64,000 nucleotides of DNA, taken from NCBI RefSeq assembly GCF_043226085.1, contig NZ_CP171225.1, forward strand, positions 1,674,001-1,738,000, read 5' to 3'. This stretch comes from Amaricoccus sp003258405. GTDB taxonomy: Bacteria; Pseudomonadota; Alphaproteobacteria; Rhodobacterales; Rhodobacteraceae. The position numbers were made by a program, and so were the translations under genes. The notes below the pieces were generated by a model. It saw only the letters and a list, made by a program, of their open reading frames with translations, made no database searches and was not told where the DNA came from. Below, piece by piece: positions 1 to 7,855 of this stretch (position 1 is its first letter; the number at the start of each line of letters is the position of its first letter).

Positions 1-1520
1 CGCTCGGCGTGGAACCCGTAGGCCTTGCCGAAGGCCACGAAATCGGGGTTCCGGGTCATCGTGGTGCATGACACGCGCTCGGGGTAGTTCCGCTCCTGAT
101 GGGCGCGGATCGTGCCGTAGATGCCGTTGTTGAGCAGCAGGATGATCGGCTGCGCGTCGTGCTGGAGCGCGGTGGCGAGCTCAGTGCTGTTCATCTGGAA
201 ATCGCCGTCGCCCGCAAAGCAGATGACGGTTCGCTCGGGGCAGGCAAGCTTCGCCGCGATCGCCGCCGGAACGCCGTAGCCCATCGCGCCAGACTGCGGG
301 CCGAGGAGCCGCGCCTTGGGACCATACTTGAAGAACTTGCCCGGCCACACGGCGAAGTTGCCGGCCCCGTTCGTCAGCACGAAATCCTCGGGCAGCTTGT
401 CGCGCAGGAAGGCGCAGACCTTGGCCATGTCGACCGGCGACGGCAGATCAGGCGGATCAAAGCCCTGCTCGTACGCGGCACGCGCCTCGGCGCGCCAGGC
501 TGCCCAGTCGCCCTTCACCGGCTCGAGCGCCCCGAGCTCCTCGGCGAAGACGTTCGGACCAGCATGCACGCCTAGAACCGGGCGGTAGACCTTGCCGATC
601 TCGAGATCCGAGCCGTGGACATGGATCACGTTCTGCGTCGGCTGCGGCACGTCGAAGAGCGTGTAGCCATCTGTCGACATCTCGCCGAAGCGGTTGTTGA
701 TCGCCAGGATCACGTCGGCGTTGGTGGCCATCTCGCGCATCTTCGCGGTCATGCCCACGCCCATGTCGCCGACGAAGACCGGCGAATTGTTGTCGAACTG
801 GTCCTGGTAGCGGAAGATCGCCGCCACCGGGATGTCGGAGGCTTCGGCAAACGTCTGGATCGCGGCCGTGCTGCCGGCTCTCCAGTTGCAGCCGCCGATG
901 ACGATCAGCGGACGCTCCGCCCCCGCCAGCATCCCGCGGATGCGGCTCATGGTCTTCGTGGTCGGCGCGGGCTCGGTTACTTCGATGGGGCCGGCCAGCG
1001 GCTCCTTTTCGCTCAGCGACGTCAGCATGTCCTCCGGCAGGGCGACAACCACCGGGCCAGGCCGGCCGGTTGTAGCCTGGGTCCAGGCGCGCGACAGGAT
1101 TTCCGGGATGCGGTCGACATCGTCGATCTCGACGGCCCATTTCGCGATCGTGCCGAAAACCGCCTTGCAATCGATCTCCTGGAACGCCTCGCGGCCCTTC
1201 ATGTCGGTCCCGACCTGCCCTACGAAGAGCAGCATCGGCGCGCTGTCCTGCATGGCGGTGTGAACCCCGATCGAGGCGTTGGTCGCACCCGGACCGCGCG
1301 TCACGAAGCAGATCCCCGGCGTGCCCGTCAGCTTGCCATAGGCAGCTGCCATGAAGCTGGCACCGCCTTCGTTGCGGCACAGAACATAGTCGAGCTCGCC
1401 GACAGTGTCGTGCAGTGCATCGAGCACCGCGAGATAGCTCTCTCCGGGAATGCCGAAGCTCTTCGTCGCCCCAAGGCCAACAAGGCTATCGACAAGGAGC
1501 CGTCCTCCGTTACGCTTCAT
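1..1520 (-). CDS. Thiamine-diphosphate enzyme, acetolactate synthase-like (3' end cut by window)
   Basis: The product belongs to the acetolactate synthase / benzoylformate decarboxylase superfamily, which decarboxylates 2-keto acids. Reading left from base 1520 it starts MKRNGGRLLVDSLVGLG and stays open for about 506 residues to the window edge, so a short C-terminal part is missing. The cofactor-activating glutamate is Glu51 in RNEGGASFMAAAYGK. The diphosphate/Mg motif begins at about residue 436 with GDGDFQMNSTELATAL and ends in LLLNN. The start overlaps the upstream SDR-like frame by 11 bases, which suggests a shared transcript. No regulatory subunit (IlvN) gene is visible nearby, so a specialised keto-acid substrate is as likely as branched-chain synthesis. 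The family call is firm; the substrate is not known. Confidence 0.85.
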   Translation of the reverse strand, partial: MKRNGGRLLVDSLVGLGATKSFGIPGESYLAVLDALHDTVGELDYVLCRNEGGASFMAAAYGKLTGTPGICFVTRGPGATNASIGVHTAMQDSAPMLLFVGQVGTDMKGREAFQEIDCKAVFGTIAKWAVEIDDVDRIPEILSRAWTQATTGRPGPVVVALPEDMLTSLSEKEPLAGPIEVTEPAPTTKTMSRIRGMLAGAERPLIVIGGCNWRAGSTAAIQTFAEASDIPVAAIFRYQDQFDNNSPVFVGDMGVGMTAKMREMATNADVILAINNRFGEMSTDGYTLFDVPQPTQNVIHVHGSDLEIGKVYRPVLGVHAGPNVFAEELGALEPVKGDWAAWRAEARAAYEQGFDPPDLPSPVDMAKVCAFLRDKLPEDFVLTNGAGNFAVWPGKFFKYGPKARLLGPQSGAMGYGVPAAIAAKLACPERTVICFAGDGDFQMNSTELATALQHDAQPIILLLNNGIYGTIRAHQERNYPERVSCTTMTRNPDFVAFGKAYGFHAE

Positions 1521-2061
1521 GAAGCTTCCTCACTTTCTGCCGATGCGCCACAGCTTCGGGTGTGTCATCAGTCGACGTATTTTCCAATCCGGCTGCGAGC
1601 GTCTCGGCAACTTCGTGTGCTATGTCCTCGAAAGGCACCTGTCCAAGCCTCGCACAGGCAACCGCGATACCTGCCTCGTCGACCCCGAGCGCCTCGATGG
1701 AGGTGCGGGTTGCGTCTTCGGCCCTTCTCTTCAGCAATCCGTCCCCGGGGTCCGGCTTCAATATCAGGATGCTGCGGCGCCCTTCCGCCATCATCAAGCG
1801 GACCACCGCGTTGGTAAGCCGCATTATTGCCGAGAGTTTGACCTCCAGGCTCATGTCGATGTCCGCGTCCTTCTGGGCACGGAACCTGGTCGACTCGGAA
1901 CAACGCAGCGCTGCGTGAGCTAGCGCGTCGATCTTCAGATCCTCGATGACCGTGCGGAACTCGTCGCGCTCGGTCAGATCGATGGCCAAAGGAATAATGC
2001 CGCGGTCTGCCCGCATCTGCCGAGGATGTGCCGGTCGCACCCGGGAGCGCCTGTCCCGCAT
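1510..2061 (-). pseudogene. SDR-like protein lacking its N-terminus (probable remnant)
   Basis: The frame reads like the middle and end of a short-chain dehydrogenase/reductase: IPLAIDLTERDEF, then a segment KLSAIMRLTNAVVRLMMAEG followed by SILIL, as in the strand after the central helices. The N-terminal GxxxGxG cofactor loop is absent and I see no YxxxK catalytic pair. Its upstream edge lies at the scar of a transposase-like tail and a broken glutathione S-transferase, so a deletion or insertion probably removed the 5' part. It overlaps the start of the acetolactate synthase-like gene by 11 bases, as expected of a former operon partner. It could instead be a divergent intact protein starting at 2061. 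Confidence 0.4.
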
Positions 2062-2067
2062 CAGATG

Positions 2068-2100
2068 ATTTGGGAGACGAGGGATTGAACCATTTGGGAG
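2068..2100. repeat. 9-bp direct repeat ATTTGGGAG flanking a tRNA-3'-end-like stretch
   Basis: ATTTGGGAG occurs at 2068-2076 and 2092-2100. Between the copies lies ACGAGGGATTGAACC, whose reverse complement GGTTCAATCCC resembles a tRNA T-arm. The flanking bases do not form a complete T-stem, so no tRNA gene is claimed. The repeat sits at the edge of the rearranged segment and may mark a recombination or insertion end. Confidence 0.3.
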
Positions 2101-2124
2101 GGGCTGGCTCGTTGAGGTTTCACT

Positions 2125-2220
2125 TCATGCCGCAGCCTGGTTTTGCAGCAAGCGGCGCTTCTCGATGGTCTTGGCCTTGATTTCCTCTCGTCGTTTGAGA
2201 ATGGATTCTGCCCTGCCCCA
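2125..2220 (-). pseudogene. Transposase-like C-terminal fragment
   Basis: A short leftward frame between stop codons reads WGRAESILKRREEIKAKT followed by IEKRRLLQNQAAA. It is strongly basic and helical, like the extreme C-terminus of some insertion-sequence transposases. No catalytic domain or terminal repeats remain. Its position between a broken glutathione S-transferase start and a shortened SDR gene supports a decayed mobile element. The assignment rests on resemblance only, and the IS family cannot be told. Confidence 0.3.
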
Positions 2221-2346
2221 TTAGCCCCGGACGCCCGTCTGGGGTAATACAGTTGCGCAAGCTTGAGTCCCGTCGCACAAAGCACCCCATCCCGTTGGAT
2301 TTCCGAACCGGCTGCACTCCGCGACCCACTTGCCATCAGCCAGCAT
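2204..2346 (-). pseudogene. Glutathione S-transferase (YqjG/ECM4-type) N-terminal remnant, frameshifted
   Basis: From the ATG at 2346 the frame reads MLADGKWVAECSRFGNPTG. After a shift of frame it continues GCFVRRDSSLRNCITPDGRPG. Together these match the conserved start of glutathionyl-hydroquinone reductases, which typically read M-L-x-D-G-K-W followed by GGFVR-x-x-SSFRNW-x-TPDG-x-PG. The remainder of the roughly 320-residue protein is missing and is replaced by the transposase-like tail. The ATG overlaps the end of the upstream VOC gene by 11 bases, so the intact gene was probably co-transcribed with it. It cannot make a functional enzyme. Confidence 0.6.
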
Positions 2347-3157
2347 CTGCCGTGTCTTTGCCCCGGAAAACAAACCGTGTACCCCACGGATCCCGCGCTT
2401 CTGCCCCGGCCCGCTGCCCGAGCCCGGCGATCTCCTCGGGCGCCCCGAGGACCTCGACCGCGGCCAGCCCGGCCACGCCCTCGTCGCGCACCTGCGCGCC
2501 ACGGCTGTTCCAGACATTCGCCGCCAGATGATGGTGATAGCCGCCCGAACCGAAGAAAACCGCGCCGGGATAACGGCAGGTCACCGGAAATCCGAGCGTA
2601 TCGGCATAGAAGCCTTCTGCTGCGACAAGATCGCCGGCCTGAAGATGGACATGCCCGACAACTGTGCCGTCCGGCGCGCCACCCCAGGGCGCTTTCGCCG
2701 AAGCTGCAAGATCTCGCAGATTGAGCCGTTCGGTCGCCATCATCACCTCGGTGCCCTGATGCTGCCAGGAGCTGCGTGGACGATCGGCATAGATCTCGAT
2801 ACCATTGCCTTCCGGGTCAGCAAGATATAGCGCCTCACTGACCAAGTGGTCGGATGCCCCATGGAGCTGAACATCCGACGCCGCGGCACGTCCGAGCCAC
2901 GCGCCGAGATCGGCCCTGGAGGGCAACAGGAAAGCGGTGTGAAAAAGCCCTGCGTCCTGACGCGATGCCGGCCGTGCCGCTGGATCACCCCGAAGCTCCA
3001 CCAGCGGTCGCCCGCCCGCACCGTAGATGGCCTGGGTCGTGTCCGCCTCGAGCTGCTCGAGGCCGATGACATTTTCGTAGAACGCGCCGGTTGCCGCGAG
3101 ATCGCGGACCGTCAGGGTCACCCGGCCGATCTCGAGCGGCGCTGCATTGCTGGACAT
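2336..3157 (-). CDS. VOC-family dioxygenase-like protein (CatE type)
   Basis: A 273-residue protein with two vicinal-oxygen-chelate modules. The first runs from about residue 9 (IGRVTLTVRDLAATGAFYEN) to about 130, and the second from about 165 (GHVHLQAGDLVAAEGFYAD). The metal-ligand pattern is recognisable as H in LFHTAFLLPS, E in NGIEIYAD, and H in GHVHLQAG. The architecture is that of catechol-2,3-dioxygenase-like CatE proteins, used in aromatic ring cleavage or thiol/quinone chemistry. It is followed by the remnant of a glutathione S-transferase and preceded by a DoxX gene, which together suggests detoxification of electrophiles. The substrate is not known. Confidence 0.8.
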   Translation of the reverse strand: MSSNAAPLEIGRVTLTVRDLAATGAFYENVIGLEQLEADTTQAIYGAGGRPLVELRGDPAARPASRQDAGLFHTAFLLPSRADLGAWLGRAAASDVQLHGASDHLVSEALYLADPEGNGIEIYADRPRSSWQHQGTEVMMATERLNLRDLAASAKAPWGGAPDGTVVGHVHLQAGDLVAAEGFYADTLGFPVTCRYPGAVFFGSGGYHHHLAANVWNSRGAQVRDEGVAGLAAVEVLGAPEEIAGLGQRAGAEARDPWGTRFVFRGKDTADAG

Positions 3158-3252
3158 CTCGTTTTATCTCCGAATACGGCCCGCCGCCCGCAGAGCGTGG
3201 CCGGGCCTGGGTCTTGCCTTGCCCGTGGAGCGGAATGCTCCAAGGGCCAGCT

Positions 3253-3657
3253 TCATCTGCGGCCAAACGGCCGGAGTGCGTAGCTGCCCTCACCGAGGAG
3301 GGCGAGCGCGGCCTGCACCGCTGCCCACATCATGGGGTATTCCCAGCCACCTCCGGTATTTGCCCAGCCGAACCCGTTCGGCACATGCGCGGTCAGCGCG
3401 GCCCCGAGCAGCACCGGCACGGCGAGCGCCGAGACGAGCCGGGCCCAGACCCCGAGCACAAGAGCCACGCCGCCGAAGATCTCGAAGAGCATGGTCGCAA
3501 TCCCGAGCCAGCCCGGAAGCCCCAGCGACTCGAAGAAGCCCATTGTCCCCCCGGGCGTGAAGACAAGTAGCTTGGTCAGCCCGTGCGTCACGAAAAGCGC
3601 GCCGGTGGTGAGCCGCAGAAGGAAGATGCCGTAGGAGGCGGTACGCGTATCGATCAT
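3253..3657 (-). CDS. DoxX-family membrane protein
   Basis: A 134-residue protein with four predicted membrane segments. It begins YGIFLLRLTTGALFVTHGLTK and carries the DoxX-type pattern R-x-x-x-G-x-x-F-x-x-H-G-x-x-K. Later hydrophobic stretches include WLGIATMLFEIFGGVALVLG and ALAVPVLLGAALTAH. DoxX proteins are small inner-membrane proteins, often found with oxidoreductases and thiol or quinone stress genes; their biochemical role is mostly unsettled. Here it lies 12 bases after an NADP-dependent oxidoreductase gene and before a VOC dioxygenase-like gene, forming a likely three-gene operon under the divergent LysR regulator. Confidence 0.85.
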   Translation of the reverse strand: MIDTRTASYGIFLLRLTTGALFVTHGLTKLLVFTPGGTMGFFESLGLPGWLGIATMLFEIFGGVALVLGVWARLVSALAVPVLLGAALTAHVPNGFGWANTGGGWEYPMMWAAVQAALALLGEGSYALRPFGRR

Positions 3658-3669
3658 GTCACTATCTCC

Positions 3670-4299
3670 TCAATTCGAGCGCCAGACGGGCGCGATACCG
3701 GTGCCGCGCCCGCTCATGTAGCCGAAGGTGATGTTCATGAAGCCGAGAGGCTCCAGATAACGTGCGTTGCTAAGAGGCCCGGCATCGACGCCCTCGAGTC
3801 TGATCTCGCCCGCAAGGCAGATGACAGCGGCACGCGCCGCATCATCGTCAGAGGCGACGAAGGTCTGGATCGGCTGACCACCGGCACCAAGACCGGAGGC
3901 GTAATGCTCCGCAAAAACAGTATTCAAGGCCTTCACAACCACCGCGCCGGGAAGCGCTGCAGCAATCTCCTCCGCGGCGGAAGTCGTATGGCCGACCGAA
4001 AGCGCGGAAAAATCCTCGGTCACGGGGTTCGAGACATCGATCACCGTCTTGCCGGCGAAATCGGCCTTCTGAGCGATGCTCTTGAGCGCGCCAAACGGGG
4101 TTGCGAGGATCACGACATCGGCGTCGACGACCGCTCCACCGATCTTCGCGGCAGAAACTCGCGTACCCTCGCCCGTGAGCTTCTCCGCTGCTGTACGTCC
4201 GTCCGACCGGTCGCCGGCGGTCACGTCATGCGCGGTCCGCCCCAGGACCGAAGCAAGTCCCGATCCGATATTGCCTGTGCCGATGATTGCGATCTGCAT
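3670..4299 (-). CDS. NADP-dependent oxidoreductase, F420:NADPH-reductase-like (NpdG fold)
   Basis: A 209-residue protein. The start at 4299 has a purine-rich leader (GGAGATGAGAGA) and gives MQIAIIGTGNIGSGLASVLG, a Rossmann glycine motif at the very N-terminus; a longer frame upstream has no such support. The family (F420-dependent NADP reductase / NAD-binding domain 2) is common in organisms that lack F420, where members act on other substrates. VVKALNTVFAEHYASG in the centre is typical. It is first in a putative operon with DoxX and VOC genes, divergent from a LysR gene. The physiological substrate is unknown. Confidence 0.8.
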   Translation of the reverse strand: MQIAIIGTGNIGSGLASVLGRTAHDVTAGDRSDGRTAAEKLTGEGTRVSAAKIGGAVVDADVVILATPFGALKSIAQKADFAGKTVIDVSNPVTEDFSALSVGHTTSAAEEIAAALPGAVVVKALNTVFAEHYASGLGAGGQPIQTFVASDDDAARAAVICLAGEIRLEGVDAGPLSNARYLEPLGFMNITFGYMSGRGTGIAPVWRSN

Positions 4300-4390
4300 T
4301 CTCTCATCTCCTGGCGTCGCTTGCCCAGATATGCGGCGGGGCGCTGCCCGCCTGCTGTTCCATGCCCGCAATATCCGAGATTGCGTTTGC

Positions 4391-4447
4391 CAATAAAATG
4401 GAGATTATATGGAATTACCTTCCACATAGTATTCGCAATAAAATGGA
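4391..4447. promoter_or_regulatory. Divergent regulatory region with 12-bp direct repeat
   Basis: CAATAAAATGGA occurs twice, at 4391-4402 and 4436-4447, 45 bases apart. The second copy overlaps the LysR start codon at 4443. Between them is an imperfect dyad ATGGAATTACCTTCCACAT. The stretch is clearly AT-rich against its surroundings and lies between divergent genes. It is a reasonable candidate for autoregulatory and target binding by the LysR protein; no binding evidence exists. Confidence 0.4.
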
Positions 4448-5336
4448 TCTCATCGATGGCCTCCGCGCCTTTGTCGCTACGGCGCAGACAGGCTCCTTCA
4501 CCGCCGCGGCCGAACGGCTCGGCATCTCGAACCGGCTGACCTCGAAATATGTGGCCGAGCTCGAGGCGCAGCTCGGCGCACGCCTGCTCCAGCGCACGAC
4601 CCGCCGGGTGGGTCTTACCCCTGCCGGCGAACGCCTGCTTGGCCGTGCGCCCGCCTGGCTCGACGAGCTTGAGGATCTCCTTGGTTCGGTCTCCGAGGAC
4701 GCGCGCGGCTTCAAGGGCACGCTCCGCGTCTCCGCACCGCTCACCTACGGCGAAAGTCATGTAACAGGGCTTCTCACCCGCTTCGCCGCCCCGCACCCCG
4801 ACCTCACCATCGACCTGCGCCTCTCGGATGCCTACGCCGATCTCGCCGCCGAAGGCATCGATCTCGCCATCCGCATCGGCACGCTCACCGACAGCTCCCT
4901 CCGGGCCCGCCGCCTGGGTCAGATCTGCATGATCGTCGCGGCAGCCCCCGGCTATATCGCCACCCATGGCGCACCGGATCATCCCGAGGATCTGCTGCAC
5001 CACGCCTGCATCCACGACACCAACGCTCGCCGCAGCAACAGTCTGCGCTGGCGCTTTGGCCCCGCGGGCGCGCCACGCGAGGTGCCGATCACCACCCGCT
5101 TCATGGTCAACAGCGCCCGCGTTGCCTGCAATCTCGCCGCCGAGGGTGAGGGTATCGTCTATTGCCCTGATTTTGTCCTTGGTCCGGATCTCGCAGCCGG
5201 GAGGCTCGTCCGTCTGCTCGACGCCGAGGAAACACCTTCCTTCGACGTCAACGCCGTCTATCTCGCCGGTGCAGTGCTGCCACGCAAGGTTCGCGCTCTG
5301 ATCGACTTCGCTGCCGCCGCGATGCGCACTGGCTGA
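4443..5336 (+). CDS. LysR-family transcriptional regulator
   Basis: A 297-residue LysR regulator. The start at 4443 (MDLIDGLRAFVATAQTGSFT) puts the winged helix at residues 3-62, with recognition region AAAERLGISNRLTSKYVAEL; the frame upstream of this ATG is in the AT-rich promoter. The effector domain follows from about residue 90 (LRVSAPLTYGESHV). It resembles the large CrgA/YafC-like group. It is divergent from the NADP oxidoreductase-DoxX-VOC genes and probably controls them. Repeated CAATAAAATGGA elements in the gap, one covering the start codon, suggest autorepression. The inducer is unknown; an electrophile or quinone is possible from context. Confidence 0.9.
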   Translation: MDLIDGLRAFVATAQTGSFTAAAERLGISNRLTSKYVAELEAQLGARLLQRTTRRVGLTPAGERLLGRAPAWLDELEDLLGSVSEDARGFKGTLRVSAPLTYGESHVTGLLTRFAAPHPDLTIDLRLSDAYADLAAEGIDLAIRIGTLTDSSLRARRLGQICMIVAAAPGYIATHGAPDHPEDLLHHACIHDTNARRSNSLRWRFGPAGAPREVPITTRFMVNSARVACNLAAEGEGIVYCPDFVLGPDLAAGRLVRLLDAEETPSFDVNAVYLAGAVLPRKVRALIDFAAAAMRTG

Positions 5337-5345
5337 GGCGCGCCT

Positions 5346-7655
5346 TCAGCCTCGCGGCCCACGGCCGATCATCGCCTTGCCGATGGTCGCGTGGACGCCG
5401 AAATTGCCGTCCGCAACCTGGGTCACGCCAAAGTCCACCGCCACCGACATCAGCGACACTGCCTCGTCCTCGCTGAAACCGAAGGCATCCATCAGGAAGC
5501 GCCGGGTCTGGCGGAAGGCATTGCGCAGCGCGAGATCGACCGTCGAGCGGGCATAGACCTCCGCCTGCGCATTGGCGCCGAGATCGCGCAGATGGTTCTG
5601 GAAGCTGAAGGCCTGCACAACCCAGTGCGTCGGTGTCTCGATCAACGGTGCAGGCAATCCGCGCAGGTGATCGGGGAGCGCGTCTGCCTTATGGAGCCCG
5701 ATCCGAACCCGCCCGGTCAGCGAGCATTCGAGCCCGGTGCCGTCGATCTCACCGTCGCCCTGTGCGAAATGCCCGTCGCCGATCGAAAGCAGCGCTCCCT
5801 CGACCGAGACCGGCAGGAAGAGCCGAGCGCCCTTCCCGGCCCGCCAGTTGTCGATGTTGCCGCCGAAGTAACCCGGCGGGATCGTGTCCACCAGCTCCGC
5901 CTCACGCGGCGCGACCCCCACAAAACCGAAATGCGGTCGCGCAGGTATTTCCACCCCCGCAAGCACCCTATGCCGCGGCGCGATCGTCGCGGGATCGACC
6001 GGAATGCCAGGATAGTCGATTGTCGCGTGCTCCACACCGAAAGGATCAGTCTGTGGTGTCCAGCGATAGCTGTAAAGTGCGCGCGCAACCTCCGGATCGG
6101 CGAGGTCGATTTCGTAGATCGTCACCGTTTCGTGCCGCGCGGGCGCCGCAAGCAGATCGTCATACTGATATCCCCACCAGGCCGAGACATTCGAGGCAAA
6201 GGCCTTGCCCGCGAATTCCGGGTTGGCGCAGGGCCGCGGCTGGATATCGAGGATCTCGACCTCCAGAACGTCGCCCGGTGCCGCACCGCGCACATAGATC
6301 GGCCCGGTGCAGATATGCACTCCGAAGCCCTCGCCCGCACCGCGCCCGAAGATCGCGGCGTTCATTGGCCCCGCCCCGCGGCGGTCCACTGCCTTGTGCG
6401 CTCGCGTCCAGGCAAAGACACTTTCGGCGCCCGGATCGCCGGTGACGAAGCGTGCCAGATCATCGCCGCCATGCTGCGTCAGCGTCTCAACCGTCACCAC
6501 CGCGCCGGGTTCGACCCGGAGCGCGGGCGGCTGGGCATGGCTGAGATAGCCCCAGTGCACCGTATCGGCGTGGGCCGGCAGATGATGCGTGTCCGCCACC
6601 GGCTCGCGCAACGGCAGCGTGGCCAGGCCGTCCGGCCCGTATCCCGCGACCGGCGCCGCCGCGGGCGAGGCCCGCCGCCGCCGGGTTGCGCCTCGCGGCA
6701 ACCCGCGGAAGGCTGGCAAATCCAGGCTCTCCGATGCGGGCTTGCGCGCCTCTGTTGGTGTGATTCCGAAGGCCGCGCCGAAGGCTCGGGTGAAATGCGC
6801 CTGATCGCGAAACCCCCAGCGATAGGCAATTGCCGCGACGCCCTCCCGCGCATGTGCCGGATCCGCGAGATCGGCTCGGCAACGCTCGAGCCTCTCCCGC
6901 CGGAGATGTTCCGAAAAGCTCCCGCCCTGGCCCTTGAAGAGCTGCTGCACATACCGCACCGAGAAGCCCTCCAGCGCGGCAATCTCGCGCAGCCCCAGAT
7001 CGGGATCCGTGAGCCGCGCCTCGATCGTCGCCGCGATCCGCCGGAAATGCTCCGCCTGCGCCTGGCTGAGGCCACCTTCGCCCGCCGTCGTCTCCGCCAG
7101 CAGCGCGCTTGCCACCAGTTCGGTGAGCGCCACCTCGATTGCGGCAAGATCCGCGGGCTCGATCTCGGCAAAGTTCTGGGCCAGCGTCCGCAGCAGCGGC
7201 TTGGCCGCGAGCCCTGCCACCGTGGCCCCCAGCACGCCCGCGCCGAGCCCGCCTGCATTGCGCCCAAGCCGCGCAGCCAGCGGCGCGCGGGCAATCTCGA
7301 GCAGCACCAGCTCGACATCCGTCCGCGCTTCGAGCCGCCAGTCGACGCCCGCATCCATCACCGCCAGATCATTGCCCACGCACTCGATCCGCCGCCCGCC
7401 CGCACGAAGCTGCGCCCGGCCTCGCAGCATCAGCGCGATGATGACCGGTGCAGCCTCGGTCACATCTGGCCCGAAAATCTGCGGCCCGCCGGCCAGCATC
7501 ACCAGCCGCGCCCCCGAAGGCGCAGACTGCACTGCAAGCCACCCACCCGGCCCCGGCGCCTCGACCCGGAGCGAGATCCCGGCGAGCGCCTCAAGCCAGA
7601 CACGATGCTGCGCGGCAGCGGGAAAGGCATCTGCAGTGATGCGGGAGATATGCAT
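5346..7655 (-). CDS. AraC-type regulator fused to acetamidase/formamidase domain
   Basis: A 769-residue fusion protein. Residues about 1-165 resemble an AraC ligand-binding domain (ORF begins MHISRITADAFPAAAQHRVW). Residues about 205-305 are an AraC HTH pair, with LREIAALEGFSVRYVQQLF and VAAIAYRWGFRDQAHFTRAF. After a basic, low-complexity linker, residues about 350-769 are a full acetamidase/formamidase domain: TVHWGYLSHAQPP, GVHICTGPIYVRGAAPGD, GGNIDNWRAGKGA, GDGHFAQGDGEIDGTGLE. The start at 7655 follows GGAGGGGTC; a start at 7697 lacks this. No stop, frameshift or internal start separates the halves. The facing gene encodes a Tat-exported paralogue of the amidase half. A cytoplasmic enzyme-regulator that binds or destroys its inducer is my inference; catalytic activity is unproven. 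Confidence 0.85.
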   Translation of the reverse strand: MHISRITADAFPAAAQHRVWLEALAGISLRVEAPGPGGWLAVQSAPSGARLVMLAGGPQIFGPDVTEAAPVIIALMLRGRAQLRAGGRRIECVGNDLAVMDAGVDWRLEARTDVELVLLEIARAPLAARLGRNAGGLGAGVLGATVAGLAAKPLLRTLAQNFAEIEPADLAAIEVALTELVASALLAETTAGEGGLSQAQAEHFRRIAATIEARLTDPDLGLREIAALEGFSVRYVQQLFKGQGGSFSEHLRRERLERCRADLADPAHAREGVAAIAYRWGFRDQAHFTRAFGAAFGITPTEARKPASESLDLPAFRGLPRGATRRRRASPAAAPVAGYGPDGLATLPLREPVADTHHLPAHADTVHWGYLSHAQPPALRVEPGAVVTVETLTQHGGDDLARFVTGDPGAESVFAWTRAHKAVDRRGAGPMNAAIFGRGAGEGFGVHICTGPIYVRGAAPGDVLEVEILDIQPRPCANPEFAGKAFASNVSAWWGYQYDDLLAAPARHETVTIYEIDLADPEVARALYSYRWTPQTDPFGVEHATIDYPGIPVDPATIAPRHRVLAGVEIPARPHFGFVGVAPREAELVDTIPPGYFGGNIDNWRAGKGARLFLPVSVEGALLSIGDGHFAQGDGEIDGTGLECSLTGRVRIGLHKADALPDHLRGLPAPLIETPTHWVVQAFSFQNHLRDLGANAQAEVYARSTVDLALRNAFRQTRRFLMDAFGFSEDEAVSLMSVAVDFGVTQVADGNFGVHATIGKAMIGRGPRG

Positions 7656-7855
7656 GACCCCTCCGGACGGCACGCCTGCCCAATCATGGGCACTCAAGAG
7701 ACAATGCCCACTATAACAGCATCAGGACAACGGCGTTTGACTGGAAGTGAACAAAATCTTGTCTTCTGAACGCATGAGTATTGCGCGCATTGTGCGGCCA
7801 GCCCCGCCCGCCAAGGCTCGCATCACCAGCAACTCTTGTCAGGAGAACAAGCCCC
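7656..7855. promoter_or_regulatory. Shared divergent promoter region, AraC-amidase fusion / exported amidase
   Basis: The 200 bases between the two amidase genes contain an AT-richer core at about 7690-7775 and no gene. Both translation starts have good leaders: GGAGGGGTC before 7655 on the minus strand and AGGAGAACAAGCCCC before 7856 on the plus strand. AraC activators usually bind asymmetric half-sites in such gaps; I cannot define one with confidence. Confidence 0.45.

Noticed and set aside
457..1380. Leftward frame of about 307 codons within the acetolactate synthase-like gene
   Set aside because: It is another frame of the same strand. The ThDP-enzyme frame from 1520 carries the conserved motifs, while this one is Arg/Gly-rich noise.
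2071..2095. Possible tRNA 3' end (reverse complement GGTTCAATCCC followed by an acceptor-like strand)
   Set aside because: The T-stem does not pair, no 5' acceptor strand or anticodon arm is found, and no CCA-adjacent discriminator fits. It is noted only as a possible attachment-site scar.
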